Assembly (NCBI GenBank): GCA_018894105.1 | Contig: CM032127.1 | Span: forward strand, 6,789,001 to 6,853,000 | Source: Jacaranda mimosifolia | Lineage: Eukaryota; Streptophyta; Magnoliopsida; Lamiales; Bignoniaceae | Reading direction: 5' to 3' | Length of the DNA: 64,000 bases | Shown: piece after piece, positions 1-11,848 of the stretch | Layout of the letters: each line of letters opens with the position of its first letter | Position numbering within the stretch: position 1 is the first letter of the stretch | The notes under the pieces: generated by a model | Database searches by the model: none | The model's input: the letters and a program-made list of their open reading frames with translations, nothing else | Told to the model about the DNA's origin: nothing | Position numbers and translations under genes: made by a program

Positions 1-455
1 CAATAACAATGTATCATTTCAAAATTCATCAAATATTTTTTAAAAATTCAAATTACCCAAAAATTCAAAGAAAGATGTTCGTTGGCTACAATAGCTCAAT
101 CTCAAATAAATGCTGCTCTCCATTTATTTTGAATTATTTTAAAAAATTAACGAATTTGAAAACTATATATATACATATATATACACACACAAATATATGG
201 TCATTGAATGTTCACCAATAAATCAGCATTCAATCAAATTTACACTATATAATGTCGAAATTATGTCAATTGACTCCAATTGCTTAATTTTAACTATAGA
301 TTTTGACAATTTTAAAATTCTTAATTATGACAATATGGGGCACATTCAATAACAATTAATATTGGTTTCCAAATTTTTCTTACCTCTATATAGAATTAAA
401 AATTACTAAAATTAGTGATTCGTTAAACACTGCAATTAATGGATATCACTGTAAG
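1..455. other. AT-rich intergenic spacer, no gene seen
   Basis: Very AT-rich sequence with short TA/CA-rich stretches near 165-195. The open frames here are short, of AT-rich composition and resemble no family I know. I see no promoter, RNA gene or clear repeat boundary. Confidence 0.6.
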
Positions 456-560
456 GTGGCTTGTGACTCAATTGCATAAGTCTTCCCTATTATGTGAGAG
501 GTCAGGAGTTCGAACTCGAATAGATTCCTTATGTACATAACAATGCGTCGTTTCTACTTC
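456..560 (+). repeat. tRNA-derived SINE-like fragment
   Basis: The segment begins GGTGGCTTGTGACTCAATTG, carries TATTATGTGAGAGGT and then a box-B-like GAGTTCGAACTC. The order fits the pol III promoter of a tRNA-derived SINE. A second copy in the opposite orientation at 9459-9643 shares the GGTGGCTTGT start and the ATTATGTGAGAGGT block. I cannot fix the 3' end or a target duplication here, so the end is approximate. Between this and the MITE at 854 there is only AT-rich sequence. Confidence 0.4.
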
Positions 561-853
561 AATTTACTTGGTTCAATTTCAACAATAGGATAATATGATC
601 TTATTAAAAGGATATATTCATCATTATAAGTTCTCAAAAAAAAATTAGATTTATATATTCTGTATTATAGCAAATTGATATATATTCTGAAAAGAACTAT
701 GAATTGAATTATAAAGCCAAAGAATATGTATATATTGGCAATTTTGTCCCATGCCACGCTCGGTAGTCCTTTTAAATAATATAGATAGAAATACAGTTTT
801 AATAATTGTATTTAAATAATTGTATCTTTTTTAAAAATATAATTTAATCTTAA

Positions 854-1121
854 GGGCTAGTTTGGTTGGATTTTTAAATTATCTTTTGATTATTTATTAT
901 GTGATAATTTTATGTGATTTTTTATCATTGTGGTATTGTTTGGCTGACATGATAAATAAACTCATGATTGATAGTAAGTTAATTTATCATAAAAATTGCA
1001 CATATAAATACAGGCTTTGGATATTCATACGGTTGAGTGTTTATTATTACTTCAATCAAACGAATGATAAGGTGTGATAAAAACATTGTATCCTCCCTTA
1101 TCAATCCAACCAAACTAGCCC
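854..1121. mobile_element. Tourist-like (PIF/Harbinger) MITE, family D, copy 1
   Basis: The terminal inverted repeats are GGGCTAGTTTGGTTGGA at 854-870 and its exact reverse complement at 1105-1121. They are flanked by direct TAA at 851-853 and 1122-1124. A 3-bp TAA duplication with GGG-starting inverted repeats is the signature of Tourist-type MITEs mobilised by PIF/Harbinger transposases. The 268-bp element has no coding capacity; the short frames inside it are accidental. A second copy, split by a Copia element, lies at 34744-39879. Confidence 0.85.
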
Positions 1122-1124
1122 TAA

Positions 1125-2750
1125 AATAATATATATATATATATATATACATTCGTATATTGTGACTAGAATGACATTTCACATTGTCTTTATTTATATT
1201 TGTGATTAAGATATATATGAGCTATCCAAGTGCAATGTTAGGAGACAAATTTTGTATAAGGATTATGTGCTTTGGTTCTTAATATATTTACTAAAATTTT
1301 AAAAATAATTTTCCCAATTTGATCTTAATTAGCAAAGATAGCCAAGACATTACAATATCATCTACATTCAATTATTAATAAAATCATGTTTTTTAGATAA
1401 ATTGCATTGAAATTTGCCATGAAAAAATATATACTTCAAAATTTGTTTGCTTTTAACTATCGATAATTAAAAAAATAAAACGAATATTGATCAATATTAT
1501 CAAAGTAAATATTGATCTTTTTAAGATAATTAGACAAGTGTTAAAGAATTATTTTTTGCAAAAGATTGAAGTACAGAAAAAGAATTAACAAAATATCAAA
1601 AATACGTGCTTGATTATAATTTCAACCGAAATAAGAAGAAAAAGATAAGTAATAATGAAGATATAAATATGTCTATGCACATGAAATGGAGAAAAAGATG
1701 ATGATAACAAGTTCAAAAAATAAATAATTTTGATATAATCTACTTTGAATGATGAACATGTAAAAGCTAATCTCCTAAAAGGTTTTCTTTTGATATAAAT
1801 ATGCCATGAAATATCAAAGAGGAATTAAAAAGGAAAAAGATGCAACAAAAATAAAAGAAATTCAGTGTTCATTGAATTAACAAATATGATGATTGAAAGA
1901 GCAAAGATGACATAATGAAACCATTAAGAAACCAAAATGCTTGACACCAGATATATAAAGACAAGTTAGAGATAAAATAATGATGTAAATTGTGCTAAGT
2001 TACTTTATCTATATTTTTGGAAGATAAATTAAGTAAAAATAATTCATAGATTATTTATATGTTTATCGAGCAGAACTATTTAACATAATAGAAAATTTAT
2101 GTTGAATTTCAGTAAATATGTGAAGAAATGTCAACACATAATTATTACAACATGAAATTTGTTAGTCTCTTAAAGTGTACTTAATTAGCTTAAATCTTAA
2201 TTATAAATATGAACAAAGAATGAGTAGAAAGACGATGATATTATCATACTTTCTTAATATTAATATTCAATAAGTATCACAAAAGACATTATATCCAAGT
2301 TTTATTTAATTAAGTTAGATAAGTCAATAATGGTCTTATGATAGATATACAACCATTCAACTTATCTAAAAGAATCAGTACATATTTAGATAAAATAGTT
2401 AACAACTCAACTTAAATAATATTATATAAATAAAATTTAATAAATATTAGTCATTTATTAAAATGGAAGATAGCATTTATTTGGGGTCAAAAGATATCGA
2501 ATTTGATTTACTTTTTGCTCGGCCATAAGTGAGGAGTAGAGGTGTCAAGGTGGTTCGAATCCATCATCCATGGGTTCAAACCAACTCATATGATTATGGA
2601 TTGGATTAGATTTTGAAATTTAAAAATGAATCCAAGTTTATTGATTTTTAAGCTAAACTGAGTTTAAATAGGCCCAAAGTGGATTTTATAAAAAAAGTTA
2701 ATAAATTAAGCATGTAATATAATAATCATCTCATTATATTATAAAATTGT
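1125..2750. other. AT-rich spacer
   Basis: Contains an (AT)n run at about 1131-1150 and otherwise unstructured AT-rich DNA. Around 2540-2690 there is a slightly more complex stretch (GAGGTGTCAAGGTGGTTCGA...) that looks like degraded repeat, but I could not find its ends. No gene seen. Confidence 0.5.
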
Positions 2751-2961
2751 ATCTATCTATACAATTATATATAGCACAATTTTGTGCGTATCTAATTGTA
2801 TAATTTTGATTCTAATTGTGCAATTTTTGTCAAATATCAAATTTTTAGAATTTTGAATATTTTAATTCAATTAAAAAAAATTATTAGTTATTAATTATTA
2901 TCTCTAATTGATATGATTGTATCTTATCTCCAATATTCCTTAATTCAAAATTCAAAATGTA
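2751..2961 (+). repeat. Dispersed AT-rich repeat X, copy 1
   Basis: It shares an ordered series of blocks with 7256-7460: AGCACAAT, AATTTTGATTCTAATTGTGC, TTAGAATTTTGA, TATTTTAATTCAATTAAAA and ATTATCTCTAA. A shorter third copy is at 7478-7592. Its class is unknown to me. Confidence 0.55.
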
Positions 2962-4070
2962 TTTGATAATATTTTATAATCTTTATCTAATAGATAATTT
3001 GATACTATTTATATGATATTATATATATTGATGAGATAATATCAAAGATGTTTAGACGTATTAAAACTCTTATACTTTATATACTGTAACGCCCCCACTC
3101 GGGAATAGCCCACAAGTTGGGATGCCACCTGGTTCAATCCTATAACATGCAACACCATATCCAATAGGCCCATAAAATTTTACACAATTCTCCAATAAAC
3201 CACAATACTCATAAACTTACAACATGCTTCAATATTAATACAATACTACCAGATGCCATAATCAAGCCTAATAACCAAACAATATTCGGAACAAAAACAC
3301 CATCACCGGTAACACAATTCATACATGACATAAGTCTTACGTTCATCCTTACATATTACAACATCTCTAAAGCCAAAATGTAACCAACGGTGAATTCATA
3401 TATAACCATACATTCACCCAAACACTATTATAGATTATTTAGCCAAAACCTGCCATCAGTCCTTGTCCCTTGTCTCATACCTGCCTGAAAAGGAAATAAA
3501 TGACACGAGGGTAAGTCACAAAAACTCAGTGAGGGATAAGGTAAAGCAATAGATGGTCTGTCAACAAGTCAATGGTGTAATTTATTAATATGGAAATACG
3601 AAAGAAAAAGAATATGCCAAAATAAAAGAAAGAACAGTTTTCAAACGACTAGCAAATGCGAGGGCGGGAGTTATAACCGTCGGCTCAAAAGGCCAATGTT
3701 CGTCTCAACCGATGTTGTTCAGGAAGTGTTGAACATCTCAACCGATCATAGTTCGGGAGGAAATACAGATAGCTCATTTGGCCTAGGACATCAACCCGAT
3801 CTAAACTGGGAACTCACTCTAGCCTTATTGCTCCATGAGTGGAGTACAACTAAGAATACAAGCCCCACAGTATATGCATTTCAATAAAAGAGCAAAGCAT
3901 GCATATCAGAATACACTTATGTCTCCATAACAGTGTATTAGTTAGATTATAATGGTTCGGTAGTACCAGTGGCTTGAGCATGACAGCTTGACAATAATAG
4001 TGGCTCAAGCAAACCTAACATATGCAATCCAACAGATCATAACATGACCTGCATATCAGATTCTCCTTGT

Positions 4071-4193
4071 ACCAGTCAATTAGTTAATCAGACAGTCAGT
4101 CGGTCAGTCAGTCAATCAGTCTGTCAGTCGATCAATCAGTCAGTCACTCATCTAGTAGGTCAACCATTCAATCAGTCACTCAGTCACAATTAA
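4071..4193. repeat. Degenerate (GTCA)n tetranucleotide tract inside the solo LTR
   Basis: Repeated CAGTCAGTCAGTCAAT-type units with scattered substitutions run for about 120 bp. It lies wholly inside the LTR at 3085-6395. Confidence 0.7.
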
Positions 4194-4493
4194 TGGCTCA
4201 TCCCGAGCTCAACAGCTGGAATCCACTTAACAAAACGGTAATAAGTACAAAACAATAACAAGTATAGTTCGAGAACAAGTACAGTAATAGATAACAATTG
4301 GAAGTTCTAGGCACTAGAACGAACAAGAACAAACTCATAGCAGAGTATAAACAAGAATCAACCCTCACAGGGGTGCACATGTTAATTAACATATATCAAG
4401 CAAAATCATAAATACGATTCCATTAACAAGAGCAAATACTCAAGCAAGTACGATTTCAATAAACAAGAGCATGTACAGTACACAATCATGTTG

Positions 4494-4745
4494 AACCCTC
4501 ACATGGGTCATTCCACAAGAACAGATAAGTAAAAGCAAGACCAGAATAGCAAACCCTCACAAGGGTACAACAATTGACAGAGTGCGATAATCGATTCAAG
4601 TACCAGGTTGGGGAATCCTCACAGAGGTTTATCGCAAAAATAGATAAGTATAAGAAGTGTCAGATTGGCAGACCCTCACAGGTGTACAACAAATAATGAG
4701 TCGGCTCAGATAAAGCAAGTACCAATCGATAGACCCTCACCTCCA
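4494..4745. repeat. About 60-bp tandem repeat inside the solo LTR
   Basis: The motif (A)CCCTCAC followed by GGGT or a variant recurs at 4494, 4552, 4614 (as TCCTCAC), 4672 and 4733, a period of 58-62 bp. Some units also share AGATAAGTA and GCAAGTACCA blocks. A more distant related unit begins at 4362. Subrepeats of this kind occur in long Gypsy LTRs. Confidence 0.6.
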
Positions 4746-6400
4746 TAGTCTCAAATAACTACAGTCACCGACTACTAGTTAGTGGGACCCACTTCTTCAT
4801 CACCTAACCAAAATAGTATATTCACTATCAGAATCCTTATTCGTCCTTAATAACCACCAATAATTTCTATTATACCATCAACAATCCAAAATCACTAGTT
4901 AATCAATAACTATTCGCTTAATATGATAGTTTTAGGGTTGGCTTGACATAAACATCATGAAATCGTGTGCTAATCACACTGATCTCAAGAACAAGATAAT
5001 ATCAGGTCCTTAACCCTCCAGTTGATCTTACCACAATGTACTAAATCAATAATAATGGTCCAATTATTCCTTAATAATCCCAATTTTATTCTTAGGTTCT
5101 AAGTCCATAAAATTAGGATTTTAATCCTTTAATAAACTCAAATAACCCAAAATTATGACATGATAATATAAATCCGAGTTCACTAAGTTTATAATGGTAT
5201 ATGCCTGTTCTAAATCTTGGTTCCATATCATCTTAAATAACCCAATTATTATCACTTAGGCTCCAAATCCATAAAATCCACAAGTTAGGGTTTCCCTCAC
5301 CTAATTAACTTAATCAATCATGGTTATCATATAATATAACAATATCTAGGTCCACAAACTTATATAATTATATGCATGTTTCAATTTTCCCAACCAGATC
5401 GTATATTCTTTCATTGGTAATATATCATAAGATTTGGAAGGTATATACACACACATGCATATAATTTAAACCCAATTCCCATTTTTACCCAATTTTATCT
5501 TATTAGAGCCCCAAAATGACGTCAGTTTCTATGCATGTGTCCCTCTCGATGAGACGAGAAAACTGCCTGTTCGGCGCCTGCTGGAGATGACCAACAATAC
5601 AACCAAAAGATACCTTTCGACTCAACTAACCAAACCCCTCAATCAATTTTAGATTCAGACGTCATTTGATCAGTCAATTGACCAGAAAACCACCAGCCCA
5701 CCATCAACACAGTCGCCCTATTTTCTTCCGATTCCATCGCCGCTGGTGGTCCATTTTGAAATTTGAAGTTACTGGCATGCTCCTTGAGCTGAGAGTTACA
5801 AAAGCCTACCGCTCTGAACTCAGCTTGCGCCATCAGAACAAGGAAACCCATCACCACCGCCGTGGCCGTGTCTTTTGGTTCAATTTTCCACCGTTTGACT
5901 GGAGAGTTTTGAGAGAAAATGGTAGAAATGAGATCCCCGTGAGGAGAGGAAGAGAATGGTACCAAATTTGAGGTGTTTTTGTCTCCGGTTGAGCTCGCAA
6001 GAGAATGAGGGAAATGCAGTGATGCATGGTGAAAATGAAGAAGAAAAGGGGTGGAAATTGCTATATATAATCTTATTTTTTGAAATTATAATTTAACCCC
6101 CAAAACTTCTATCCAGCTTCCAATCAAGTCCTCCAAGGATTTCATAGCCTTCATTTTGATCCTAATACAATGTGAGTGCATGACATTAGCCCCTTTGACA
6201 CAAAAATATTCCATGCAAACCCACAAAATTCCTAAAATGTGACCCAATCAAGCCTTGCCTATTTGCAATTTGACCCCAAACTTCCAAAATTCTTATAATA
6301 AAGTCATTATTTTTCGAGCCCTAAAATCCGACCAACCAATTTCTTGATTTCTAAATCCTTATTTTCTCAAATACCAAATTTTTAGGGGTGTTACATATAC

Positions 6401-7103
6401 CTAAATACAATTTAAAGAATGAAAACACATCCATTTCTCAAATAACTATCATTTAATCTTCTAATTCCACATCTTGAAGAAGAGAAATTACCAAGTATCC
6501 CCATAAGAATTTTTCTATGTAAGTAAAGAAAAAGATATTGCTATTTAGTTATATTGTTCCATTGATTTTGTTGTTGAAGTTTTAATTGTATATTTCATTG
6601 GTTATACAAAATTAATTGACTTTAGGTATTGATATAATTCATATGCAAGATAAGGGGAATACTAAAAAGGGAATAGAATCAAGAAAAACATCAAAATCAT
6701 GAGATTAGTTCTTTCTTTATTATTTAAAGATATTACCTTTTGACATATTTAATTTATAAGCTTTGTGGAGTAGATAAATTTACTTAATTGTAATAATATT
6801 TTTTCAATTAATTAAACATCATATTCAGTGTTGTTTGTTCACTTTATAATTATTCAGTTTTATTGTAATAATAAAAAAAAGTATCTAAATATTAATATAT
6901 GTAAATGAGTGGGGAATTGTTTGTATATATATCAATGAAATTTGATGATTCTAATTAAATTTTGATAAAGATATTTACTTGCATATATAGTGATTAAGGA
7001 TGATGAGCAGTAGCAAGTAGGCAAATTTTTTATCCTTAGAACTAATTGTAAGCATACTTTACTATTTATATTTTTGAATATATTAATTTAACTTTAAATA
7101 TAA
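6401..7103. other. AT-rich spacer
   Basis: AT-rich sequence between the solo LTR and the small palindromic element at 7104. No gene, clear repeat or promoter seen. Confidence 0.5.
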
Positions 7104-7257
7104 TTATAACTAGCATCTGCTAAGTGGCGATACTTTGAAAATAATATTAATATTGAAATAAAATTATTTCAAAATTATATATTCAATATCAAAATTATTT
7201 TAAAATTATTTCAATATTAAAATTAGTTTCGGTGCATCGCAACGGGTACATGCTAGT
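7104..7257. mobile_element. Small palindromic element with CTAGCAT ends (MITE- or Helitron-like)
   Basis: The left end is CTAGCAT followed by ...GGCGAT. The right end, reverse complemented, is CTAGCAT followed by ...GCGATGC, so the termini are imperfect inverted repeats around an AT-rich core. The right end GCATCGCAACGGGTACATGCTAG also resembles Helitron 3' ends, which finish in CTRR. I cannot decide between the two classes. Confidence 0.3.
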
Positions 7258-7460
7258 ACTATTATGTACAGCACAATGGTGTAGAACCCACAATTATGCA
7301 ATTTTGATTCTAATTGTGCAATTTTGGCCAAGTGGCAAATTGTTAGAATTTTGAGTATTTTAATTCAATTAAAAGATTTTCATTAGTTGTTGACTATTAT
7401 CTCTAACCGACATGATTATATCTTACCTCTAATTTTCTTTCATCTAAGATTCAAAATATA
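7256..7460 (+). repeat. Dispersed AT-rich repeat X, copy 2
   Basis: It has the same ordered blocks as 2751-2961 (AATTTTGATTCTAATTGTGC, then TTAGAATTTTGAGTATTTT, then ATTATCTCTAA), with point changes and small indels. It lies in direct orientation relative to copy 1. Confidence 0.55.
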
Positions 7461-7477
7461 TCTATCTATCAATAGTA

Positions 7478-7592
7478 TTATATATTACACAGTATGGGAC
7501 CCACAACTGTGCAATTTTGATCAAATTTTGAATTTTTAGAATTTTGAGTTTTTTAATTAAATTAAGAAAATCTCATTGGTTGTTAATTTAAT
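7478..7592 (+). repeat. Dispersed AT-rich repeat X, copy 3 (short)
   Basis: It carries GGGACCCACAACTGTGCAA, TTTTTAGAATTTTGAG and CTCATTGGTTGTTAA, matching the first half of copy 2 immediately upstream. It may be a tandem partial duplicate. Confidence 0.45.
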
Positions 7593-9439
7593 TTTTCTTA
7601 TTTTTATTTTAACATAATCAACTTATCTATTATAACTAAAAAATGACTTCATGGTTATCCAAAAATTGAATCATATATTTTTATCTCATCAAATAATTCA
7701 AAATATCCATAATCATAAATTTTTATCTCGACTAATTGGTTTAAAATTCCAAAGATATTTTATGAGCACCAAATGAACTACTCCTGCAAAAAAATTATTC
7801 TATAAATTTCATTCCGTAAAGCAAATCATTTCTTATTTTTATGTACTATCAAAAAAGGATTTATTTTTCTTTTCGCTATTTATCCTCTCTATTTTTCTTC
7901 ATCTTCTTCTATAAGGTAATCCTAATAAAATCTCTTTCATCCTAAACTCTCGAGTGAATGTTTATTACACCATGTATCTACATTCATATTTTTTTTCATA
8001 TTTTTATATTGATCAATTCTCAATGTATGCATGAGAGCATAACATCATGTATTAACGCATGTGTACACGTGATGAATAAATATTTAATGGTAATAAAATA
8101 TATTAGAGCAATTTGCAAATAGGTGCCCTACATTTAATAGTGATAAATCTAGAAGATTACAAAGTATTTGTCTTTTTAATTACTTGCAAACCACCTGATT
8201 TTTGTTTTTTTTCCTTTATTTCCACATTCATTTTTGTCATTTGGGAGTTTTGAACCTTTACCAGGATGTATAAGGTACTTCTTTAAGTTGCAAGTTTTGT
8301 TCTTTTCTTTTCTTTTCTTTTGTCAATTATAGTAATTTTGTTTAGTTTGTAATTCATTATAGTTCCTCTTTGTTGGGTGAATTTTTCTATTCAATATTCT
8401 CTAAATCCATATGTTTTTCTTCCTCTATTTTGGACCATAAATATTATGTTTGAAAGTTTTTCAATTCTATTTTTAAAAATTATTATTATTTTCAATTTAC
8501 CTGTATGTAAATAATGTGTGTATAATTTATATTCATATAAATAGATGCACCAATTTTTCCCTTTTCAGATTTACTTGGTTTTAAACTACTTTTTAATTTG
8601 TTTTTTTCATTTTGATTAATTAATTTAGTTTTATTTATTCATTATAAATTCTTTTTATTTGATTAATTAAATAATTCAAGTTTCTCAAAAATATCCTAGT
8701 TTGATGTGTTACATAATCTTTATAATTTTATCTCTATTTATTATTTTTTGTATATACAATAAGAATATCTTAAACAATATTTTCTATATTTCCGAACCTC
8801 TTCTTGATTTAATATAGAATATTCAAGCTAATAAAGGATCTTAGTTTTTGGATCAAATAACTTTACTAAAAAATAGTTTTGAAATAGTACAGAATTTATA
8901 TTTGTTATGTGGATTTTCTTAACCCAAATGAATTAGATCATGATTTGAAACTAGAGTCATGGATCTTCTACAAGATAAAGTTCAGAGTAGATAAGGTGTT
9001 CATATATATTCCCCTCATTATAAAAAATTAGTTGCATATTTACATTTTTAGTTTAACTTAGTTAAGTAAATATACAGTGCATACTATGGAGTTTACGCTA
9101 GTAATGAATAGGTGCAGAACATAAATCAAAAAAGAGTTTCAATATTTTGAATTTATTTTAAATTCAACTCAACTACAACTCACTTTCAACCCACCTAGCA
9201 ACTTAAATTAATACTAAACCCAACTTATTTTAAATCCAATCCATTCAATTTAAACCAAATTCAACTCAACCACTCATTTACTATCATTAGCGGGAGTATA
9301 AAATCGTAGGCATTAATTTTAATTTAATTTTTCGGTATTGAATTTTTTTTGGATCCAGCCCAACACATTTTCAACCTTCCTCTCTAAATTTATATCAAAC
9401 CCAACCTATTTCAATTCGAACCAAATCCAAATCCAACTC
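7593..9439. other. AT-rich spacer
   Basis: Long T-rich and A-rich runs without a coding frame. A repeated CAACTCAACTCA/AACCCAAC pattern at 9170-9430 gives locally low-complexity, C-containing DNA. No gene seen. Confidence 0.5.
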
Positions 9440-9458
9440 AAGCCACCTATTTATGATC

Positions 9459-9643
9459 TTTTTTTTTTTTTTAGAGGACAGTACAAATGACGAAATCCAT
9501 TCTTTGAATAAGTCAAATTATTCTACTATCAAATTAAGTCAACTGAAGTACAAACTATACAATCAAATGCACACAAAAACGCCTACTTGAGATCAAACAC
9601 AAAACCTCTCACATAATATGAGATACTAATGCCACTAGACTAC
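9459..9643 (-). mobile_element. tRNA-derived SINE with poly(A) tail and target duplication
   Basis: On the minus strand the element starts TTGTAGTCTAGTGGCATTAG (tRNA box-A-like), passes ATTATGTGAGAGGT and a degraded box B, and ends in a poly(A) tail (the T run at 9459-9472). The flanks carry a near-perfect 19-bp direct repeat, AAGCCACCTATTTANNATC, at 9440-9458 and 9644-9662 with two mismatches. Poly(A) plus a long target duplication is the mark of LINE-mobilised SINE insertion. It is related to the copy at 456-560. Confidence 0.6.
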
Positions 9644-9662
9644 AAGCCACCTATTTACCATC

Positions 9663-11768
9663 TTTAGTGAGAGTAAAACTATAATTTGGTACTTATAACT
9701 TTTCTTGAGGTGTGGGTTTTAGATGCAGCTTGGTCTTGAAAGATTCAAAGTGATTAATAAATGAGTGGAAAAAATTAGCAACTAGAAATACTAAAACAAA
9801 TCCTCCTGTCCGAGTACCGTGTAAGAATATATGTTGTCTTCACGTCAAGCGTCTCACGACCATGTCATAGAGAGTACATTATTTCTTGTCTAGGTCTCCT
9901 TTATATTCTTCTTTTTTGGCAAGTCAATTATGCTCAATGAATCTTTCTAAGTTAATTTTTATTTATACATGTAAGATTCTACGTGTACACTTGAAATTTT
10001 TTAGAGTTTATTTCTAAAATTTGTAGTATAAATATGAGAAAAATAAAATGCAACTGAATTAATTAACATTCAATTCTTAATAAAATTCTAACATGATTCA
10101 GGTAAATTTAACTTTATTTTATATGCAATATTCTACCAAAGAGAAACAGCTAAGCGCTAGCACACACTCATTTTTTGGTGTCATATTTTATTAATAAATT
10201 GATTTGTATTGATGATTTTAATTTTAATAAATTAAATTGTTTTGGAGAATTTTTTTATTTTATTTTTAAATACATATGCAAGTTATAGTAGATAGTCATT
10301 TTAATTTTTTAAAAAATATATGACCGAAAACAAGATTCAAGTTTTTTACAATTAATAAATTAATTTTTTATAAAAAAAATCACTAAAAATAAGAGAATAA
10401 TACAGTTAAAAAAATAAATTTTAAAATTAAATAGTAACTGATAAAAACTTCCTTAATGTAAGAAGTTCAAGGGCAGTTTCATCCAAAAATAGCATAAAAG
10501 TTAATAATTGAGCTTTTCAGATTAAAAAGATTGTGGAATGAATTTTTTTAGATTGGAAAATAATTTTTTGAGTTTTGTAAATATAAAAACTTATTTTGAG
10601 GGATTTTTAGTAATTTTTCCCTTTTTTTTGAAAGAAAGAAACACTCGGTCATACTTTAATTTTCTTATATAGTACTGTTTTATCCCCATTAAATGAGCTC
10701 TAAATAATAAAAATCATCCAATTTTTCTAGTTTGGAAATGAAAGAAAATTATAGTAAGAGATTATAATCATGTTAATTGTATTTAAAGATGACGATTTAG
10801 ATCCCTGCAGAATTATTTTGGATCTTTTATTCAATTCTCTATTTCATCTCCTATTCCAACTTGCTATCTATACTAAATATATTTAATTTTAAATTAATTA
10901 TTTTTATAAAATAATATTTAATACATATATCATATATTTATAAAATGAAATTGGAGCAACCAAAGAAGATTCAATAGTTTGATGGGAACATGGGCATACT
11001 TCTGCATTGCATATAGTCCAAGTGAACCCGCGGTAAAGCAGGGAGAATGGCATTGCACATTTAATTTTGCGTGCTTAGTCTCATAAAAAGACCAAGGCAA
11101 AATTCTATTTGGAAAATTCTTGAATATATCATTTTTATTTTTTTTTACTAATAAAGCAAAAAAAATATCTTCATCCAATAACGAGAGTGTATTTGCAACA
11201 TTTTGGATTTTCTATTTCAAATGATATTTTGTCGAGTAGTCCAGTTTAACAGTTTGGATCCTCAATCTCAATCCATGTTTCATAAATATATAACACGTAT
11301 AATAAATATTTATAAATATCCTTATCAAATCTACTTGGCATATATTCATCAAGTTGAAATAAAAGATAAAATAAAAAATACGATAGAGGATCTAAAATCT
11401 CACTTTAAGGATAGATATTAAGTATAGTAAATCTACAATCAACTATTTTTATAAAGAAATATTTATCACATTTGATAATTATTTATACTATAAAAAATAG
11501 AAGATAAAACACTCAATAAAATAGAAGATTCGGACCGCATTAATCTAAATTACAATATAACCAGCTCTTTTTTTTCCTTCTTCTCCAAGTTGCATTTAAA
11601 ACAAACATTGACCTACAAAAGTAAACTCCAATTATGGTTTAAACATTCAAAAGATTTCTAATAAAGTAGATCCCACACACATCAGAACCCATTTTGGGTC
11701 CTACACCAATATATGTTTAGTTGTGGATGTGATAATTCAAAATTGAAACATTCAAGCATAAATTTCCC
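9663..11768. other. AT-rich spacer upstream of the GLR pair
   Basis: No recognisable gene. The short frames at 10930-11421 have no family resemblance and skewed AT-rich codons. The last 300 bp before 11769 presumably includes the promoter of the first GLR gene. Confidence 0.5.
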
Positions 11769-11777
11769 TATATAAAT
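11769..11777 (+). promoter_or_regulatory. Probable TATA box of the first GLR gene
   Basis: TATATAAAT lies 72 bp before the ATG at 11849. This would place transcription start near 11800 and leave a short leader. Position and match are good, but no transcript evidence is available. Confidence 0.45.
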
Positions 11778-11848
11778 GAAGTATGTTTTGCTGGATTGAA
11801 CCATGATCATTCTCCCAAAATCTAAAAGATACAAATTTAGCAAATAAT

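Larger units (their letters stand above)
3085..6395 (-). mobile_element. Solo LTR, probable Ty3/Gypsy (Tekay/Del-like)
   Basis: The element starts TGTAACGCCCCC at 3085 and ends AGGGGTGTTACA at 6395. It is flanked by a perfect 5-bp direct duplication, TATAC, at 3080-3084 and 6396-6400. TG...CA ends with TGTAAC/GTTACA termini and a 5-bp duplication are typical of Gypsy LTRs. At 3311 bp it matches the long LTRs of Tekay/Del-type chromoviruses. The 6395 end, read on the minus strand, begins TGTAACACCCC, the usual 5' start of such LTRs, so minus orientation is inferred. There is no gag-pol inside or beside it, which fits intra-element recombination leaving one LTR. The roughly 100-codon frames on both strands at 5639-5971 resemble nothing I know. 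Confidence 0.75.

Noticed and set aside
4071..4745. CRISPR-like regular repeats
   Set aside because: The repeats are degenerate, have no unique spacers of constant size and lie in a plant LTR; they are tandem subrepeats.
5639..5971. Overlapping frames of about 100 codons on both strands
   Set aside because: They lie inside the solo LTR, have no family resemblance and no signal peptide or domain. Long overlapping frames arise by chance in this less AT-rich patch.
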